From positions 2,294,001-2,358,000 of the forward strand of contig NZ_CP032762.1 of the NCBI RefSeq assembly GCF_003641205.1: a stretch of 64,000 nucleotides of DNA. Reading direction: 5' to 3'. Each line of letters begins with the position of its first letter. Within the stretch, counting starts at the first letter, position 1. A program made the position numbers and the translations under genes. The notes under the pieces are model-generated. The model worked only from the letters and a program-made list of their open reading frames with translations. It had not been told where the DNA came from and made no database searches. This stretch comes from Rhodococcus sp. P1Y (GTDB taxonomy: Bacteria > Actinomycetota > Actinomycetes > Mycobacteriales > Mycobacteriaceae). This document shows positions 52,074 through 61,286 of this stretch, in pieces.

Positions 52074-53112
52074 CGGTGACGGTGATGTCCTTCTCGGCCA
52101 AGGCGTCGCGCACGTCGGTGGGGAGCATGCCGTCGACGGTGAAGGACACGATGCCGCTTTTGCGCGCACCCAGATCGTGCACGGTCACCCCGTCGACGCC
52201 GCGTAACGCAGTCCGCAGATACTCGGACCTCTCGCGCACGGCGTCTTCGACGGCGTCGATTCCGATATCCAGGAGATAGTCGACGGCTGTGCCGAGCGCA
52301 AGACGGGCAGCGACGTCGCATTCCCAGAACTCGAACCGCGTCACGTCGGCCGCGAGTTGGAACTCCTTCTCGCCGACCCACTGTGCACTGTGCAGATCGA
52401 GCGCGGGTGGCTCGAGCGTCGCGGCCAACTCCGGGCGCAGGTACAGAAAACCGGTTCCCCGTGGTCCGCGCAACCACTTCCTGCCCGTTGCGCTCAGGGC
52501 GTCGACACCGAGTTCGCTCACATCGACACGTATCTGTCCGATCGATTGGCACGCGTCGAGCAGTACCAAGGCGCCGTATCGGTGCGCGAGTTCCGCCACT
52601 TCTCGTGCCGGGTTGATCAGCCCACCGTTGGTGGGGGCGTGGACAAGTGAGACAATTCGGACGCGGTCGTCGAGCATCTCGTCGAGCGCGTGCAGGTCGA
52701 TCTGCCCCGAGGGGTCGCTCGGTACGAATTCCACGACGGCTCCGACGGCAGCGGCTCGTTGCAACGCCGCGATTGCGTTGGACGCATATTCGACCTCGGA
52801 CAGCAGGATGCGGTCGCCTGCGGCCAACGGGAGGGAATAGAAGAAGTCGCTCCACGATCGAGTTGCGCTGTCGCTCAAAGCAATGTCCGACGCCTGTGCC
52901 CCGACCAATCTCGCGATCGAGCTCTTGACGGCAGCGAGATCGGCCATCCGCTCGTTCGCAGCGCGGTATCCACCGACGACCGATTCCCGACGCAAATGCG
53001 CGACGGCGGTGTCGACGACGGGATCCGGTGGGAGCGAGGATCCCGCGCTGTCGAGGAACACAGTCGCGGTTGCGGCTGGGGTATCGCGGCGGACTCGGTC
53101 GAGGTCGAACAT
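51943..53112 (-). CDS. egtE: PLP-dependent class-V aminotransferase-fold enzyme, probable EgtE
   Basis: The 389-residue protein has the cysteine-desulfurase-like fold: LDSAGSSLPP at the start, SEVEYASNAIAAL, LLDACQSIGQI with the PLP Asp, and ATGRKWLRGPRGTGFLYLRP with the Schiff-base Lys (about residue 232). EgtE cleaves the C-S bond of hercynylcysteine sulfoxide to give ergothioneine. The assignment rests mainly on its position divergent from egtA with 139 bases between; a selenocysteine-lyase-like or desulfurase role is the alternative. Confidence 0.7.
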   Translation of the reverse strand: MFDLDRVRRDTPAATATVFLDSAGSSLPPDPVVDTAVAHLRRESVVGGYRAANERMADLAAVKSSIARLVGAQASDIALSDSATRSWSDFFYSLPLAAGDRILLSEVEYASNAIAALQRAAAVGAVVEFVPSDPSGQIDLHALDEMLDDRVRIVSLVHAPTNGGLINPAREVAELAHRYGALVLLDACQSIGQIRVDVSELGVDALSATGRKWLRGPRGTGFLYLRPELAATLEPPALDLHSAQWVGEKEFQLAADVTRFEFWECDVAARLALGTAVDYLLDIGIDAVEDAVRERSEYLRTALRGVDGVTVHDLGARKSGIVSFTVDGMLPTDVRDALAEKDITVTVSHRRSTLKDMNRRGLDSVIRASPHYFVTFEQLDLMVAALRAL

Positions 53113-53251
53113 GTCGGCGCCTTCCTTGGAAGAAATTTGTCGGTGCGCTGTGTTGGACTACTGGTTACTGTCGATAGCAAGGCTGTCATAGGCAGACCGT
53201 TTCGGCGCGAACCAGCCCGGGTACGCGTGGCCGAGACCTGAGGAGGCAACT

Positions 53252-54478
53252 GTGTCGTCCAACGAGAAGTCCTTGGAGCTGAGCTCACGCCCAGCCGCCG
53301 AGGCATTTGTGTCGAAGGTGTGTTTCAAGCTCGGGCCGCCGCAACTCATCGGAGCCGAGTTGGAATGGCTGACGCACACCGAGAACGGTGACAGGCCTTC
53401 ACTCGACAGCGTTGCCGTCGCGCTCGGTGAGTACGCCCCGAAAAGCATCGCCCCCAGCTCACCCGCCCTGTCGCTACCGGGCGGAAGTGCCGTCACGATC
53501 GAACCGGGCGGCCAAATCGAAATATCCAGTGCCCCCTTCGCCTCGGTGCCGGAACTCCAGCGAGCAGTCGACGCGGACGCCCGAGCCCTGACGCAGTTGA
53601 TGGCCGCGGCCCGCATCGGACTGCTGTCCGCTCCGGCCGACCGCGAGCGGGACCCGCAACGGCTGCTGGTCTTGCCGCGTTATTGCGCAATGGAAAACCG
53701 CTTCACCGCCATCGGGCCGTTCGGCAAGTTGATGATGTGCAACACCGCGTCCGACCAGGTCAGCGTCGATGCCGGCCGAGACCGAGCCGAGGTGGCCAGG
53801 CGGTGGGACATGCTCCACGCCGTCGGCCCGGCGTTCGTGGCAGCCTTCGCCTGCTCGCCGACGCTGCGCGGAGCACCTGAGGGCGCATGGGCGTCACAGC
53901 GCATGCGGACCTGGCTCGAATTGGACGGCAGCCGAACGGAAGTCCCGAACACGGGCGATCCGATCTCCGACTACGCGCGGTGGGCCCTCGACGTGCCGCT
54001 GCTGTGTATTCGCCGTGATGGTGACAACTGGGAGGCTCCACCAGGAACGACGTTCGCGGACTGGCTCGACGACGACGCCGTCGTCGGCCGCCCCGCCACG
54101 ACAGCAGATCTCGAGTATCACCTGACCACGTTGTTCCCCCATGTACGGGCGTGCGGGCATCTCGAGATTCGTTATCTCGACGCTCAACCCGATGGACAGT
54201 GGGTCGTACCCACAGCGGCGTTCGACGCGTTGCTCGCCGACCCGCTGACCACCGCACAGGCGTCGGCAATCGCGCAGAGCACGAGCGGCCGATGGATCGA
54301 CGCCGCACGTGACGGTCTGGCCGACAGCGACTTTCGGTCCACCGCCGAAGAGTTGCTGCATCTCGCCGCGTCCACGTCGCTCGACCACGCGGACGAATTG
54401 GCGCAGGCCGCAGACCGATGTCGCAGAGCAGAACCACCCACAGCCGCGGTCGAGTCGACCGAGAAGGAGCCGGCGTGA
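53252..54478 (+). CDS. egtA: Glutamate-cysteine ligase EgtA
   Basis: The 408-residue GCS2-type enzyme joins glutamate and cysteine, supplying gamma-glutamylcysteine to EgtB. It has IGAELEWLTH, GQIEISSAP, NTASDQVSVDAG and HLEIRYLDAQP. The GTG start lies after GAGGAG. It opens the egtABCD operon; its TGA overlaps the GTG of egtB. Confidence 0.93.
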   Translation: MSSNEKSLELSSRPAAEAFVSKVCFKLGPPQLIGAELEWLTHTENGDRPSLDSVAVALGEYAPKSIAPSSPALSLPGGSAVTIEPGGQIEISSAPFASVPELQRAVDADARALTQLMAAARIGLLSAPADRERDPQRLLVLPRYCAMENRFTAIGPFGKLMMCNTASDQVSVDAGRDRAEVARRWDMLHAVGPAFVAAFACSPTLRGAPEGAWASQRMRTWLELDGSRTEVPNTGDPISDYARWALDVPLLCIRRDGDNWEAPPGTTFADWLDDDAVVGRPATTADLEYHLTTLFPHVRACGHLEIRYLDAQPDGQWVVPTAAFDALLADPLTTAQASAIAQSTSGRWIDAARDGLADSDFRSTAEELLHLAASTSLDHADELAQAADRCRRAEPPTAAVESTEKEPA

Positions 54479-55782
54479 CCAGCACCGAAGAACTCAGAAA
54501 AAAGGTCGAATCCGTTCTCACCCGCAGTCGAGCCCGAAGTGCGGTCCTCACTGAGAGCGTCGACGACACCGATCTCACCGCACAGCACTCACCGTTGATG
54601 AGCCCGCTCGTCTGGGACCTCGCGCACATCGGCAACCAGGAAGAATTCTGGCTGGTTCGGGACGTCGGTGGCCGCGAACCCGTGCGTCAAGACATCGACG
54701 AGCTGTACGACGCCTTCAAGCACTCTCGGTCGAGCAGGCGGTCCTTGCCGCTGCTGACCCCCGACGAGGCGCGCGACTACGTGTCGACCGTGCGCGACAA
54801 GGTCTGGGACATCCTCAGCTCGAGTCCGCTCGACGGTCGTAGGCTCGAACGCGACGGTTTCGCATTCGGAATGGTTGCGCAGCATGAGCAGCAGCACGAC
54901 GAGACGATGCTCGCCACCCACCAATTACGTACCGGCCCTGCGGTTCTTCATGCGCCGCGACCGCCTGGGCCCAGCGTGGCCGCCGAGGGTGAGGCCGTCA
55001 TCGAGGGCGGTGAGTTCTCGATGGGAACCACGCTCGACCCGTGGGCTCTCGACAACGAACGCCCTGCCCACCCGGCGTACGTTCCGACCTTCGCCATCGA
55101 CATCGCACCCGTCACCAACGGTCAGTACCAGCAGTTCATCGACGCCGACGGTTACGACCGCCCGGAGTTCTGGAGTGAACGCGGCTGGGCACACCGCACC
55201 GCCGAAGGTCTTCGGGCGCCACAGTTCTGGGATCGCGACGTCGACGGGAGCTGGTGGCGTCGGGCTTTCGGGGTTACCGAACCGATCAGACCGAACCAGC
55301 CCGTCGTGCACGTCTGTTTCTTCGAAGCCGAGGCCTACGCGAAGTGGGCGGGCAAACGCCTTCCCACTGAGGCGGAATGGGAGAAGGCCGCGCGATTCGA
55401 TCCGTCCACGGGCACTGTTCGCAAGTACCCGTGGGGCGATTCCGAGCCCACCGAAAGGCACGCCAATCTCGGTCAGCGTCACCTCGAGCCCGCCGACGTC
55501 GGTGCCTACCCGGCAGGCGCGTCGCCGCAGGGGGTTCAGCAGTTGATCGGTGATGTCTGGGAGTGGACGTCCTCGGATTTCGGGCCGTACCCGGGGTTCG
55601 AGGCGTTTCCGTATGCCGAGTACTCCGAGGTCTTTCTGCGTGGTGACTACCAGGTATTGCGCGGCGGCTCGTTCGGAACCGACGAGGTTGCGTGCCGCGG
55701 CACGTTCCGCAACTGGGATCACCCCATTCGTCGGCAGATCTTCGCCGGCTTCAGATGTGCCCGAGACGTGGCAGATGTGTAG
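54475..55782 (+). CDS. egtB: Hercynylcysteine sulfoxide synthase EgtB
   Basis: The 435-residue non-haem iron enzyme joins hercynine to gamma-glutamylcysteine with oxygen. The N-terminal DinB-like domain carries HEQQHDET (His-x3-His-x-Glu) near residue 140 with a further His in LAHIGNQEEFW. The C-terminal FGE-sulfatase domain shows GGEFSMGTT, LPTEAEWEKAARF and VLRGGSFGTDEVACRGTFRN. It overlaps egtA by 4 bases and egtC by 8. Confidence 0.95.
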   Translation: MTSTEELRKKVESVLTRSRARSAVLTESVDDTDLTAQHSPLMSPLVWDLAHIGNQEEFWLVRDVGGREPVRQDIDELYDAFKHSRSSRRSLPLLTPDEARDYVSTVRDKVWDILSSSPLDGRRLERDGFAFGMVAQHEQQHDETMLATHQLRTGPAVLHAPRPPGPSVAAEGEAVIEGGEFSMGTTLDPWALDNERPAHPAYVPTFAIDIAPVTNGQYQQFIDADGYDRPEFWSERGWAHRTAEGLRAPQFWDRDVDGSWWRRAFGVTEPIRPNQPVVHVCFFEAEAYAKWAGKRLPTEAEWEKAARFDPSTGTVRKYPWGDSEPTERHANLGQRHLEPADVGAYPAGASPQGVQQLIGDVWEWTSSDFGPYPGFEAFPYAEYSEVFLRGDYQVLRGGSFGTDEVACRGTFRNWDHPIRRQIFAGFRCARDVADV

Positions 55783-56509
55783 GCATCTCGGCTATCTCGG
55801 CCCGTCGCGCAGTGTCGGTGACGTGCTTACCAGAGGTGCCAACTCTCTGCGCGTGCAATCGTGGGCGCCGAAGGAGATGCGCGGCGGGGGCACCATCAAC
55901 GCCGACGGATTCGGTGCGGCGTGGTGGGATGGCGGTAGTGCGGTGAGCTACCGCAACTCGATGCCGATCTGGTCGGATCCTGCAGTCGACGAGGTGCTGA
56001 CGGGCGCCCGGTCGACGGCTGTCGTGGCTGCCGTTCGCTCGGCGACGGTAGGCATGCCGGTCGAACGCAGTGCGTGTGCGCCGTTCACCGATGGCACCTG
56101 GGCCTTCAGTCACAACGGCGTCGTGTTCGGATGGCCGGACGCTCTCGTCGATGTAGCTTCCGAGGTTCCGACCAAGAACCTGCTGGCGTTACAAGCGCCG
56201 ACTGATTCCGCGGCCTTGTGGGTGGTGTTGCAGCATCTACTCACTGAGCACGAACCGGAAAAGGCTCTGCGCATGCTCGTCGCTCGTGTCGAAGAATCGT
56301 CGCCCGGCCCGCGTCTGAACCTCCTGCTCGGCGACGGCACGACGCTGTACGCGACAACGCTGTATCACTCGCTTTCCGTTCTGAAGACGGACGATTCGGT
56401 ACTCGTTGCGTCCGAACCGCTCGATGACGATCCCGCATGGGTTGCGGTATCGGACCGAAAATTCGTAGTCGCGAGCCCCGGGCACGTCGACATCACCGAC
56501 CTCGATTAA
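55775..56509 (+). CDS. egtC: Amidohydrolase EgtC
   Basis: The 244-residue class-II glutamine-amidotransferase-like enzyme removes the gamma-glutamyl group from the EgtB product. It begins MCRHLGYLGP, where Cys2 is the N-terminal nucleophile, followed by NADGFGAAWW and FSHNGVVFGW. Start at ATG 55775 within the last codons of egtB. Confidence 0.94.
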   Translation: MCRHLGYLGPSRSVGDVLTRGANSLRVQSWAPKEMRGGGTINADGFGAAWWDGGSAVSYRNSMPIWSDPAVDEVLTGARSTAVVAAVRSATVGMPVERSACAPFTDGTWAFSHNGVVFGWPDALVDVASEVPTKNLLALQAPTDSAALWVVLQHLLTEHEPEKALRMLVARVEESSPGPRLNLLLGDGTTLYATTLYHSLSVLKTDDSVLVASEPLDDDPAWVAVSDRKFVVASPGHVDITDLD

Positions 56510-56520
56510 GGGAGACACAC

Positions 56521-57489
56521 GTGTCCGACATCGCATTGGACGTTCACATTTCGCCGGAGAAGTTGCTGGAGGATTTACGGTCGGATGTCCGGCAAGGATT
56601 GACGGCGACGCCGAAGTGGCTCTCGCCCAAATGGTTCTACGACGCGACGGGTAGTGAACTGTTCGAGCAGATCACCGAACTGCCCGAGTACTACCCGACG
56701 AGAACCGAGCGGGCGCTCATCGAGGCCCACGCGCTCGACATCGCCGAACGTACCGACGCGGCCATCCTCGTCGAACTAGGCTCGGGCTCTTCGGAAAAAA
56801 CACGTTTGCTGCTGGAAGCCGGAACCAAATACGGGTCGCTGCACAAGTACGTGCCGCAGGACGTGTCGCCGTCGGCCCTCGAAGGGGCGATCGCACAGAT
56901 CTCGCACGAGTTCCCATCACTCGAAGTGCAAGGAATTGTCAGCGATTTCACCGACACGCTCCAGAATTTACCCGCCGACGGCAGTCGCACCATCGCCTTC
57001 CTCGGCGGGACTCTCGGAAACCTGATTCCCGACGAGCGTGCCGTGTTCCTCGCCGACGTCGCGGAAGCTTTGGTCGAGGGTGAGTTTCTGCTGCTGGGTG
57101 TCGGATTGGTCGTCGACGAAAGCGTCGTGGTCCCCGCCTACGACGATGCGGCGGGTGTCACGGCGAAGTTCAACGCGAACGTGCTCTCTGTGCTCAACGG
57201 AAGGCTCGGTGCCGATTTCGACGCTCAGAAGTTCGAGCACGTTGCGCTGTGGAACGCCGAGGAGGAGTGGATCGAGATGCGCCTGCGCGCCACCATTCCG
57301 CAGCAGGTCCATATCGCCGATCTCGATCTCGATGTGTCGTTCGACGAGGGCGAAGAACTCCGTACCGAGATCTCGGCGAAGTTCCGACGTGACGGCATCG
57401 CCCGCGAACTCGCCGACGCAGGCTTTCGCGTCGACGAGTTCTGGACCGATCCGGAGGAGAGATTCGCGCTGATTCTTGCTCGCCGATAG
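56521..57489 (+). CDS. egtD: Histidine N-alpha-methyltransferase EgtD
   Basis: The 322-residue SAM-dependent enzyme trimethylates histidine to hercynine, the first step of ergothioneine synthesis. It has LSPKWFYDATGSELFEQITE, VELGSGSSEKTRLLL (SAM loop), IAFLGGTLGNL and FNANVLSVLNGRLGADF. GTG 56521 follows GGGAG. A 20-bp palindrome follows the stop by 6 bases. Confidence 0.96.
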   Translation: MSDIALDVHISPEKLLEDLRSDVRQGLTATPKWLSPKWFYDATGSELFEQITELPEYYPTRTERALIEAHALDIAERTDAAILVELGSGSSEKTRLLLEAGTKYGSLHKYVPQDVSPSALEGAIAQISHEFPSLEVQGIVSDFTDTLQNLPADGSRTIAFLGGTLGNLIPDERAVFLADVAEALVEGEFLLLGVGLVVDESVVVPAYDDAAGVTAKFNANVLSVLNGRLGADFDAQKFEHVALWNAEEEWIEMRLRATIPQQVHIADLDLDVSFDEGEELRTEISAKFRRDGIARELADAGFRVDEFWTDPEERFALILARR

Positions 57490-57495
57490 GTACAA

Positions 57496-57541
57496 CCCGT
57501 GCGTGCGTAATTACGTTCTGCCGTAACTACGCACGCACGGG
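57496..57541. repeat. GTGCGTAGTTAC palindrome family, copy C
   Basis: CCCGTGCGTGCGTAATTACG (57496-57515) and CGTAACTACGCACGCACGGG (57522-57541) pair over 20 bases with one mismatch and a 6-base loop. It fills the gap between egtD and the convergent ABC permease gene and probably ends both transcripts. Confidence 0.88.
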
Positions 57542-57544
57542 CGA

Positions 57545-58915
57545 TCAAGTCGCACTCAGCGCAACTACCGGGGAGATGGCGTTGGCCCGGCGTGAGGGGA
57601 CCAGCGACGCGATGAGGGCAAGGAGTGCGGCGCACAGAACGGTGCCGACGATGATTGCCCACGGCAGAGTCGGAGGCTGAAACCCCGACTGCGCAATCGA
57701 ACCCAGCAACGACTGTGCGGCGGCCCAGCCGTAGACGATGCCGAGTAGCAGCCCGAATCCCATCGATGCGATCACCATCTGAGCGCTTTCGGACACGATC
57801 ATTCCCCGAATCTGTTTGCGAGTGAAGCCCAATGCACGCAACAACCCGAGTTCGCGTGTGCGTTGGATGATGCTCAGCGAGAGGTTGTTGACCATGCCGA
57901 CTGCCGCGATGACACCGGAGAAGCCGATCAGCCCCGTCATGATTCCAACCGTCACCGTCAAGACCTGATCGAGAGACTCTTCGCTGAACTCGTTCTGCAG
58001 CATGGCTCGGTAGCTGTACATCGCGACCGCGAACGTCACGACGAGTGTCACGCCGATGAGCAGGCCGAGAGCGGTTCGTGTGCTGCGCTCGGGGTATCTG
58101 GTCGAGTTCGCGGCAGCCAGTCGGGCCGAAGGACCGGAACCGAACGCTCGACCGACGACGCGGAGAGTCCACGGCACGATCCGGTGTGCTCCCACCATGA
58201 TTCCGGTGAACGACACCGCACCGCCGACGAACGCCACGAGAACGCCCGCGGGAGTCACGGATCCGACGATCACCCCGAGCCCGAGAAGCGCCGTGCCCGA
58301 GGAGATCAGCACCACGGCCATCGTAGTTCTCCGTTGACGAACACTGTCGGGGGCTTGTATCGCGGCGCCGGCGCCCTGGATCGGCGTCACCTCGAGTACC
58401 CTGCGCGCACCGATGTGCGACGCCGCCCACGTGGTCCCGACGACGATCACGACAGGCAGCGCGACCAGCGGTTGAACCGTCGTATAAGCGACCTCGGGGA
58501 GCTTGCCTGCCGATACTGCGAGTGCGCGCGCGAGATGGCTCAGTGCTATGCCGACCACGAGTCCCACCGCAGCGCCGAACAATCCGACCGTGAGGCCCTC
58601 GCGGGCCACGGACTTTCGCAGCTCACGTCCCGAGGCCCCCAGAAGTCGCAGCAGCGCAATTGTTTTCGTTCGCCCCGCGACGATGGTTCCGAAGGTGTTA
58701 GCGGTGACGACCGAGGCGACGTACAACGCGAGCAGGATGAACACCATCGCGACGCAGTACAGCGCAACGGCAACAGCACCTTGGCCGTCGTCGCCGAAGA
58801 TGTCGAGCAGGAAGGCCGTCGCCTGGATCAGCACCACTCCGAAGAACGACGCCAATGCCGTCACCAGGATGCTCGCACCGTGTTCACTGCGCCGAGATGC
58901 GGTGAGGGCGCTCAT
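57545..58915 (-). CDS. FtsX-type ABC transporter permease
   Basis: The 456-residue membrane protein has two FtsX halves of four helices, each with the pattern seen in macrolide/lipoprotein exporters: TKTIALLRLLGASGRELRKS and TRELGLLRALGFTRKQIRGM are the cytoplasmic coupling loops. It has no large periplasmic MacB domain. The ATG overlaps the stop of the ATPase gene (ATGA). Confidence 0.9.
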   Translation of the reverse strand: MSALTASRRSEHGASILVTALASFFGVVLIQATAFLLDIFGDDGQGAVAVALYCVAMVFILLALYVASVVTANTFGTIVAGRTKTIALLRLLGASGRELRKSVAREGLTVGLFGAAVGLVVGIALSHLARALAVSAGKLPEVAYTTVQPLVALPVVIVVGTTWAASHIGARRVLEVTPIQGAGAAIQAPDSVRQRRTTMAVVLISSGTALLGLGVIVGSVTPAGVLVAFVGGAVSFTGIMVGAHRIVPWTLRVVGRAFGSGPSARLAAANSTRYPERSTRTALGLLIGVTLVVTFAVAMYSYRAMLQNEFSEESLDQVLTVTVGIMTGLIGFSGVIAAVGMVNNLSLSIIQRTRELGLLRALGFTRKQIRGMIVSESAQMVIASMGFGLLLGIVYGWAAAQSLLGSIAQSGFQPPTLPWAIIVGTVLCAALLALIASLVPSRRANAISPVVALSAT

Positions 58916-59664
58916 GCGACCTGCTCCATGGCGAGCATGTAACCGGAGATCTGTTCCGGGGTCGACCGGCGTCGTTCGTCGACGATGTGGCCGTCGGCCA
59001 GGAAGACGATGCGGTCCGCATAGCTGGCAGCCACTGGATCGTGGGTGACCATGACGATCGACTGGCCGTACTCTCGAACGGCTGCAGCGAGAAGTGCGAG
59101 AACTTCGCGGCCCGTTCTGGAATCGAGGTTTCCGGTGGGTTCGTCGGCGAAGATCAGGTGCGGCCGCGAACCGAGTGCCCGGGCGATCGCAACCCTCTGC
59201 TGCTGCCCGCCCGACAGCTGGTGCGGGAGGTGGTTCACGCGTCCGCCGAGGCCGAGCGTGGAAATCAACTGTTCCACCCACGCAGACTCCAGATCCGTCG
59301 GCGGGCGCCCGTCCAGTTCGAACGGGAGCAGAATATTGGACCGAACATCGAGCGTCGGAACAAGATTGAACGCCTGGAAGATGAATCCGATCTGCCGTCG
59401 CCGAAGTTCGGTCAAGGCGTCGTCACCCAGGGCCGTGATGTCGGTGTCGGCGAGCGTGACCTGGCCCGAGGTGACCGAATCCAGACCGGCCATGACGTGC
59501 ATGAGGGTGGATTTGCCGGAACCGGACGGGCCCATGATCGCGGTGAACTCGCCGCGGCGCACGTCCAGCGAGACGTCGTCGAGAGCGTGAACGATGTTCG
59601 AGGTATCGCCGTAGCTCTTGCGTACCCGGTGCACACGGGCAACTGGGGGAGGTGTGTTGGTCAT
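58912..59664 (-). CDS. ABC transporter ATPase (LolD/MacB type)
   Basis: The 250-residue ATPase has Walker A GPSGSGKST, QLSGGQQQRVAIARAL, Walker B LIFADEPTGNLDS and H-loop VTHD, all of the LolD/MacB family. The C-terminal extension of about 25 residues (PEQISGYMLAMEQVA) is short. It pairs with the FtsX permease and exports an unknown substrate. Confidence 0.93.
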   Translation of the reverse strand: MTNTPPPVARVHRVRKSYGDTSNIVHALDDVSLDVRRGEFTAIMGPSGSGKSTLMHVMAGLDSVTSGQVTLADTDITALGDDALTELRRRQIGFIFQAFNLVPTLDVRSNILLPFELDGRPPTDLESAWVEQLISTLGLGGRVNHLPHQLSGGQQQRVAIARALGSRPHLIFADEPTGNLDSRTGREVLALLAAAVREYGQSIVMVTHDPVAASYADRIVFLADGHIVDERRRSTPEQISGYMLAMEQVA

Positions 59665-59741
59665 GTCTGTAGACGCTATGAGCGTTAGGCCGCAGAAGAA
59701 TCAGGCTGGAGTCTCGTCCGTGTACACCTCGAGGATGACTT

Positions 59742-59791
59742 CTCGTGAGTGGAAAGTCCGGGTCTGGGCGGACTTTCCACTCACAGGCGAG
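59742..59791 (-). terminator. 16-bp perfect hairpin between ridA and the ABC operon
   Basis: GTGAGTGGAAAGTCCG (59745-59760) and CGGACTTTCCACTCAC (59769-59784) are exact complements with an 8-base loop, plus CTC/GAG flanks. It lies 10 bases after the ridA stop and 80 bases before the ABC ATPase start, so it probably separates the two transcripts. Confidence 0.7.
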
Positions 59792-59794
59792 GCC

Positions 59795-60196
59795 TTACCC
59801 GACGGCCGTTCCCTCCAATTCGACGAGTTGGCCCGCAATTGCGAGTCTCGTCACCCCGAGCATGGTGGTGGTGGGTGCAACTTCGGCGGCGCCCAGCCGT
59901 GATGCCAGCACGCCGTAGTGGGGAAACAACGCGTCGACGTCGGTGGTGTAGACGTTCAGCCTGACAAGATTCGCCAGCGACATACCCGCCGCGGCGAGAA
60001 CGGCTTCGAGGTTGTCGATACTGCGCGCGAGCTGAGCGGAGATGTCGTCGCCGTGCACGGGCGAGCCGGCGTCGCTCGTCGAGGTCTGACCGGAGATGTA
60101 CAGGGTTCGGGTGTGCCCGGACACCACCTCGCCTTGATTGAAGCCCAGTTCCTGAGACCAGGTCACGGGGTTCACTGCTGTTCGTTCGATAGCCAT
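59795..60196 (-). CDS. RidA-family imine/enamine deaminase
   Basis: The 133-residue protein has the RidA fold: TLYISGQTSTSDAGSPV, QLARSIDNLEAVLAAAGMSL and a C-terminal LVELEGTAV strand. Typical RidA proteins carry an arginine before the last strand; here TRLAIAG is at that place, so activity is uncertain. GGAGCACC precedes the ATG. It is divergent from a WYL regulator. Confidence 0.85.
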   Translation of the reverse strand: MAIERTAVNPVTWSQELGFNQGEVVSGHTRTLYISGQTSTSDAGSPVHGDDISAQLARSIDNLEAVLAAAGMSLANLVRLNVYTTDVDALFPHYGVLASRLGAAEVAPTTTMLGVTRLAIAGQLVELEGTAVG

Positions 60197-60250
60197 GGTG
60201 CTCCGCTTTCGTCGTGTGTCGAGTACTCGGTGAGCCTCACAGGTAAAGAC

Positions 60251-60263
60251 GACATCTCCTGTC
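60251..60263. promoter_or_regulatory. GACA-N5-TGTC operator candidate
   Basis: A 13-bp dyad lies in the 91-base region between the divergent ridA and WYL-regulator genes, 25 bases before the regulator start, a likely site for that regulator. Confidence 0.45.
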
Positions 60264-60287
60264 ATGTATTCGGATAGCGTTACGGAT

Positions 60288-61286
60288 ATGCGCGCCGACA
60301 GGCTGGTCTCGCTGGTACTTCTGCTGCGCCAGCGCGGATTGACCACGGCCGAAGTCCTGGCTGAGGAACTCGAGGTGTCCACGCGAACGGTCGTCCGCGA
60401 TATCGAGGCGTTGTCGTCGGCGGGCGTTCCGGTCTACGCGGAGCGCGGCCGTCACGGCGGTTTCGCACTGTTACCGGGCTTCCGAACCGAACTGACCGGG
60501 CTCAATCACGACGAGGCGCTGGCGTTGGTGGCGGCAGCGGGGGCAGGTGAGCAGGTATTCGGTCTCGGTTCTGCATTGGCCTCGGCTCTGCGCAAAGTCA
60601 TGGACGCGCTTCCCGACGGCAGTAGAGTCACCGCGAACGATGCGGCGTCGCGTTTTCTCATAGAACCCGAAGCGGACTTGCTGGCGCGTCGATCAACCAC
60701 AGAGGACGTACCGGCCTCGGTGATGCGGAACGTTCGTCGCGCAGTGTTGGACGGCCGCAAGCTTCGCATCCTCTACACGCCGGCAGGCCGAGAGCCACAA
60801 TGGCGAACTATCGATCCAGTCGGATTGGTCACGGTTCGCGGACGGGCGTACCTCCTGGCGATGCGCGATGGTGAGGATCGCACGTATCGACTGTCCCGGA
60901 TCGCCGACACCGAGTCGCTGACCGAACCGGCAGAGCGACCGGATCGAGTTCAACTCGAACGACTGTGGCATGAGCGTAGTGCTCGTTTTCGAGCAGGCGA
61001 TTCGCAAGTCCTGGTGCAGGTTCGGCTGAACCCGAAGCGGCGCGAGGAACTGGTCGGTACTGCATTGGCGGTTCTCACCGAGATCGCCGACGCAGACGGG
61101 TGGCTTCGTCTCGAGGTGACGTTCCAGGACGCCAGGCATGCTGAGTGGGCAGTGTGGCAACTCGGCATCGACGCCGAAGCTCTCGGCCCTCGATCATTGC
61201 GGTCCGCGTTGCACGACCGTGCCGCTGCCCTGATCGCGCTGTACGAATGCCCTGTTCAGCGCACCAACCCATGCTCGAACGCGTAG
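60288..61286 (+). CDS. HTH/WYL-domain transcriptional regulator (YafY-like)
   Basis: The 332-residue protein has a winged helix (LTTAEVLAEELEVSTRTVVR), the wing GRHGGFAL, a WYL domain (VRGRAYLLAMRDGEDRTYRL with RISRIADTE) and a WCX C-terminus. ATG 60288 is used. It is divergent from ridA and its 3' end overlaps the response-regulator gene by 31 bases. Confidence 0.9.
   Translation: MRADRLVSLVLLLRQRGLTTAEVLAEELEVSTRTVVRDIEALSSAGVPVYAERGRHGGFALLPGFRTELTGLNHDEALALVAAAGAGEQVFGLGSALASALRKVMDALPDGSRVTANDAASRFLIEPEADLLARRSTTEDVPASVMRNVRRAVLDGRKLRILYTPAGREPQWRTIDPVGLVTVRGRAYLLAMRDGEDRTYRLSRIADTESLTEPAERPDRVQLERLWHERSARFRAGDSQVLVQVRLNPKRREELVGTALAVLTEIADADGWLRLEVTFQDARHAEWAVWQLGIDAEALGPRSLRSALHDRAAALIALYECPVQRTNPCSNA

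Noticed and set aside
51943..53112. Housekeeping cysteine desulfurase (IscS/SufS)
   Set aside because: No suf or isc neighbours, and the position facing egtA favours an ergothioneine role; kept only as an alternative.
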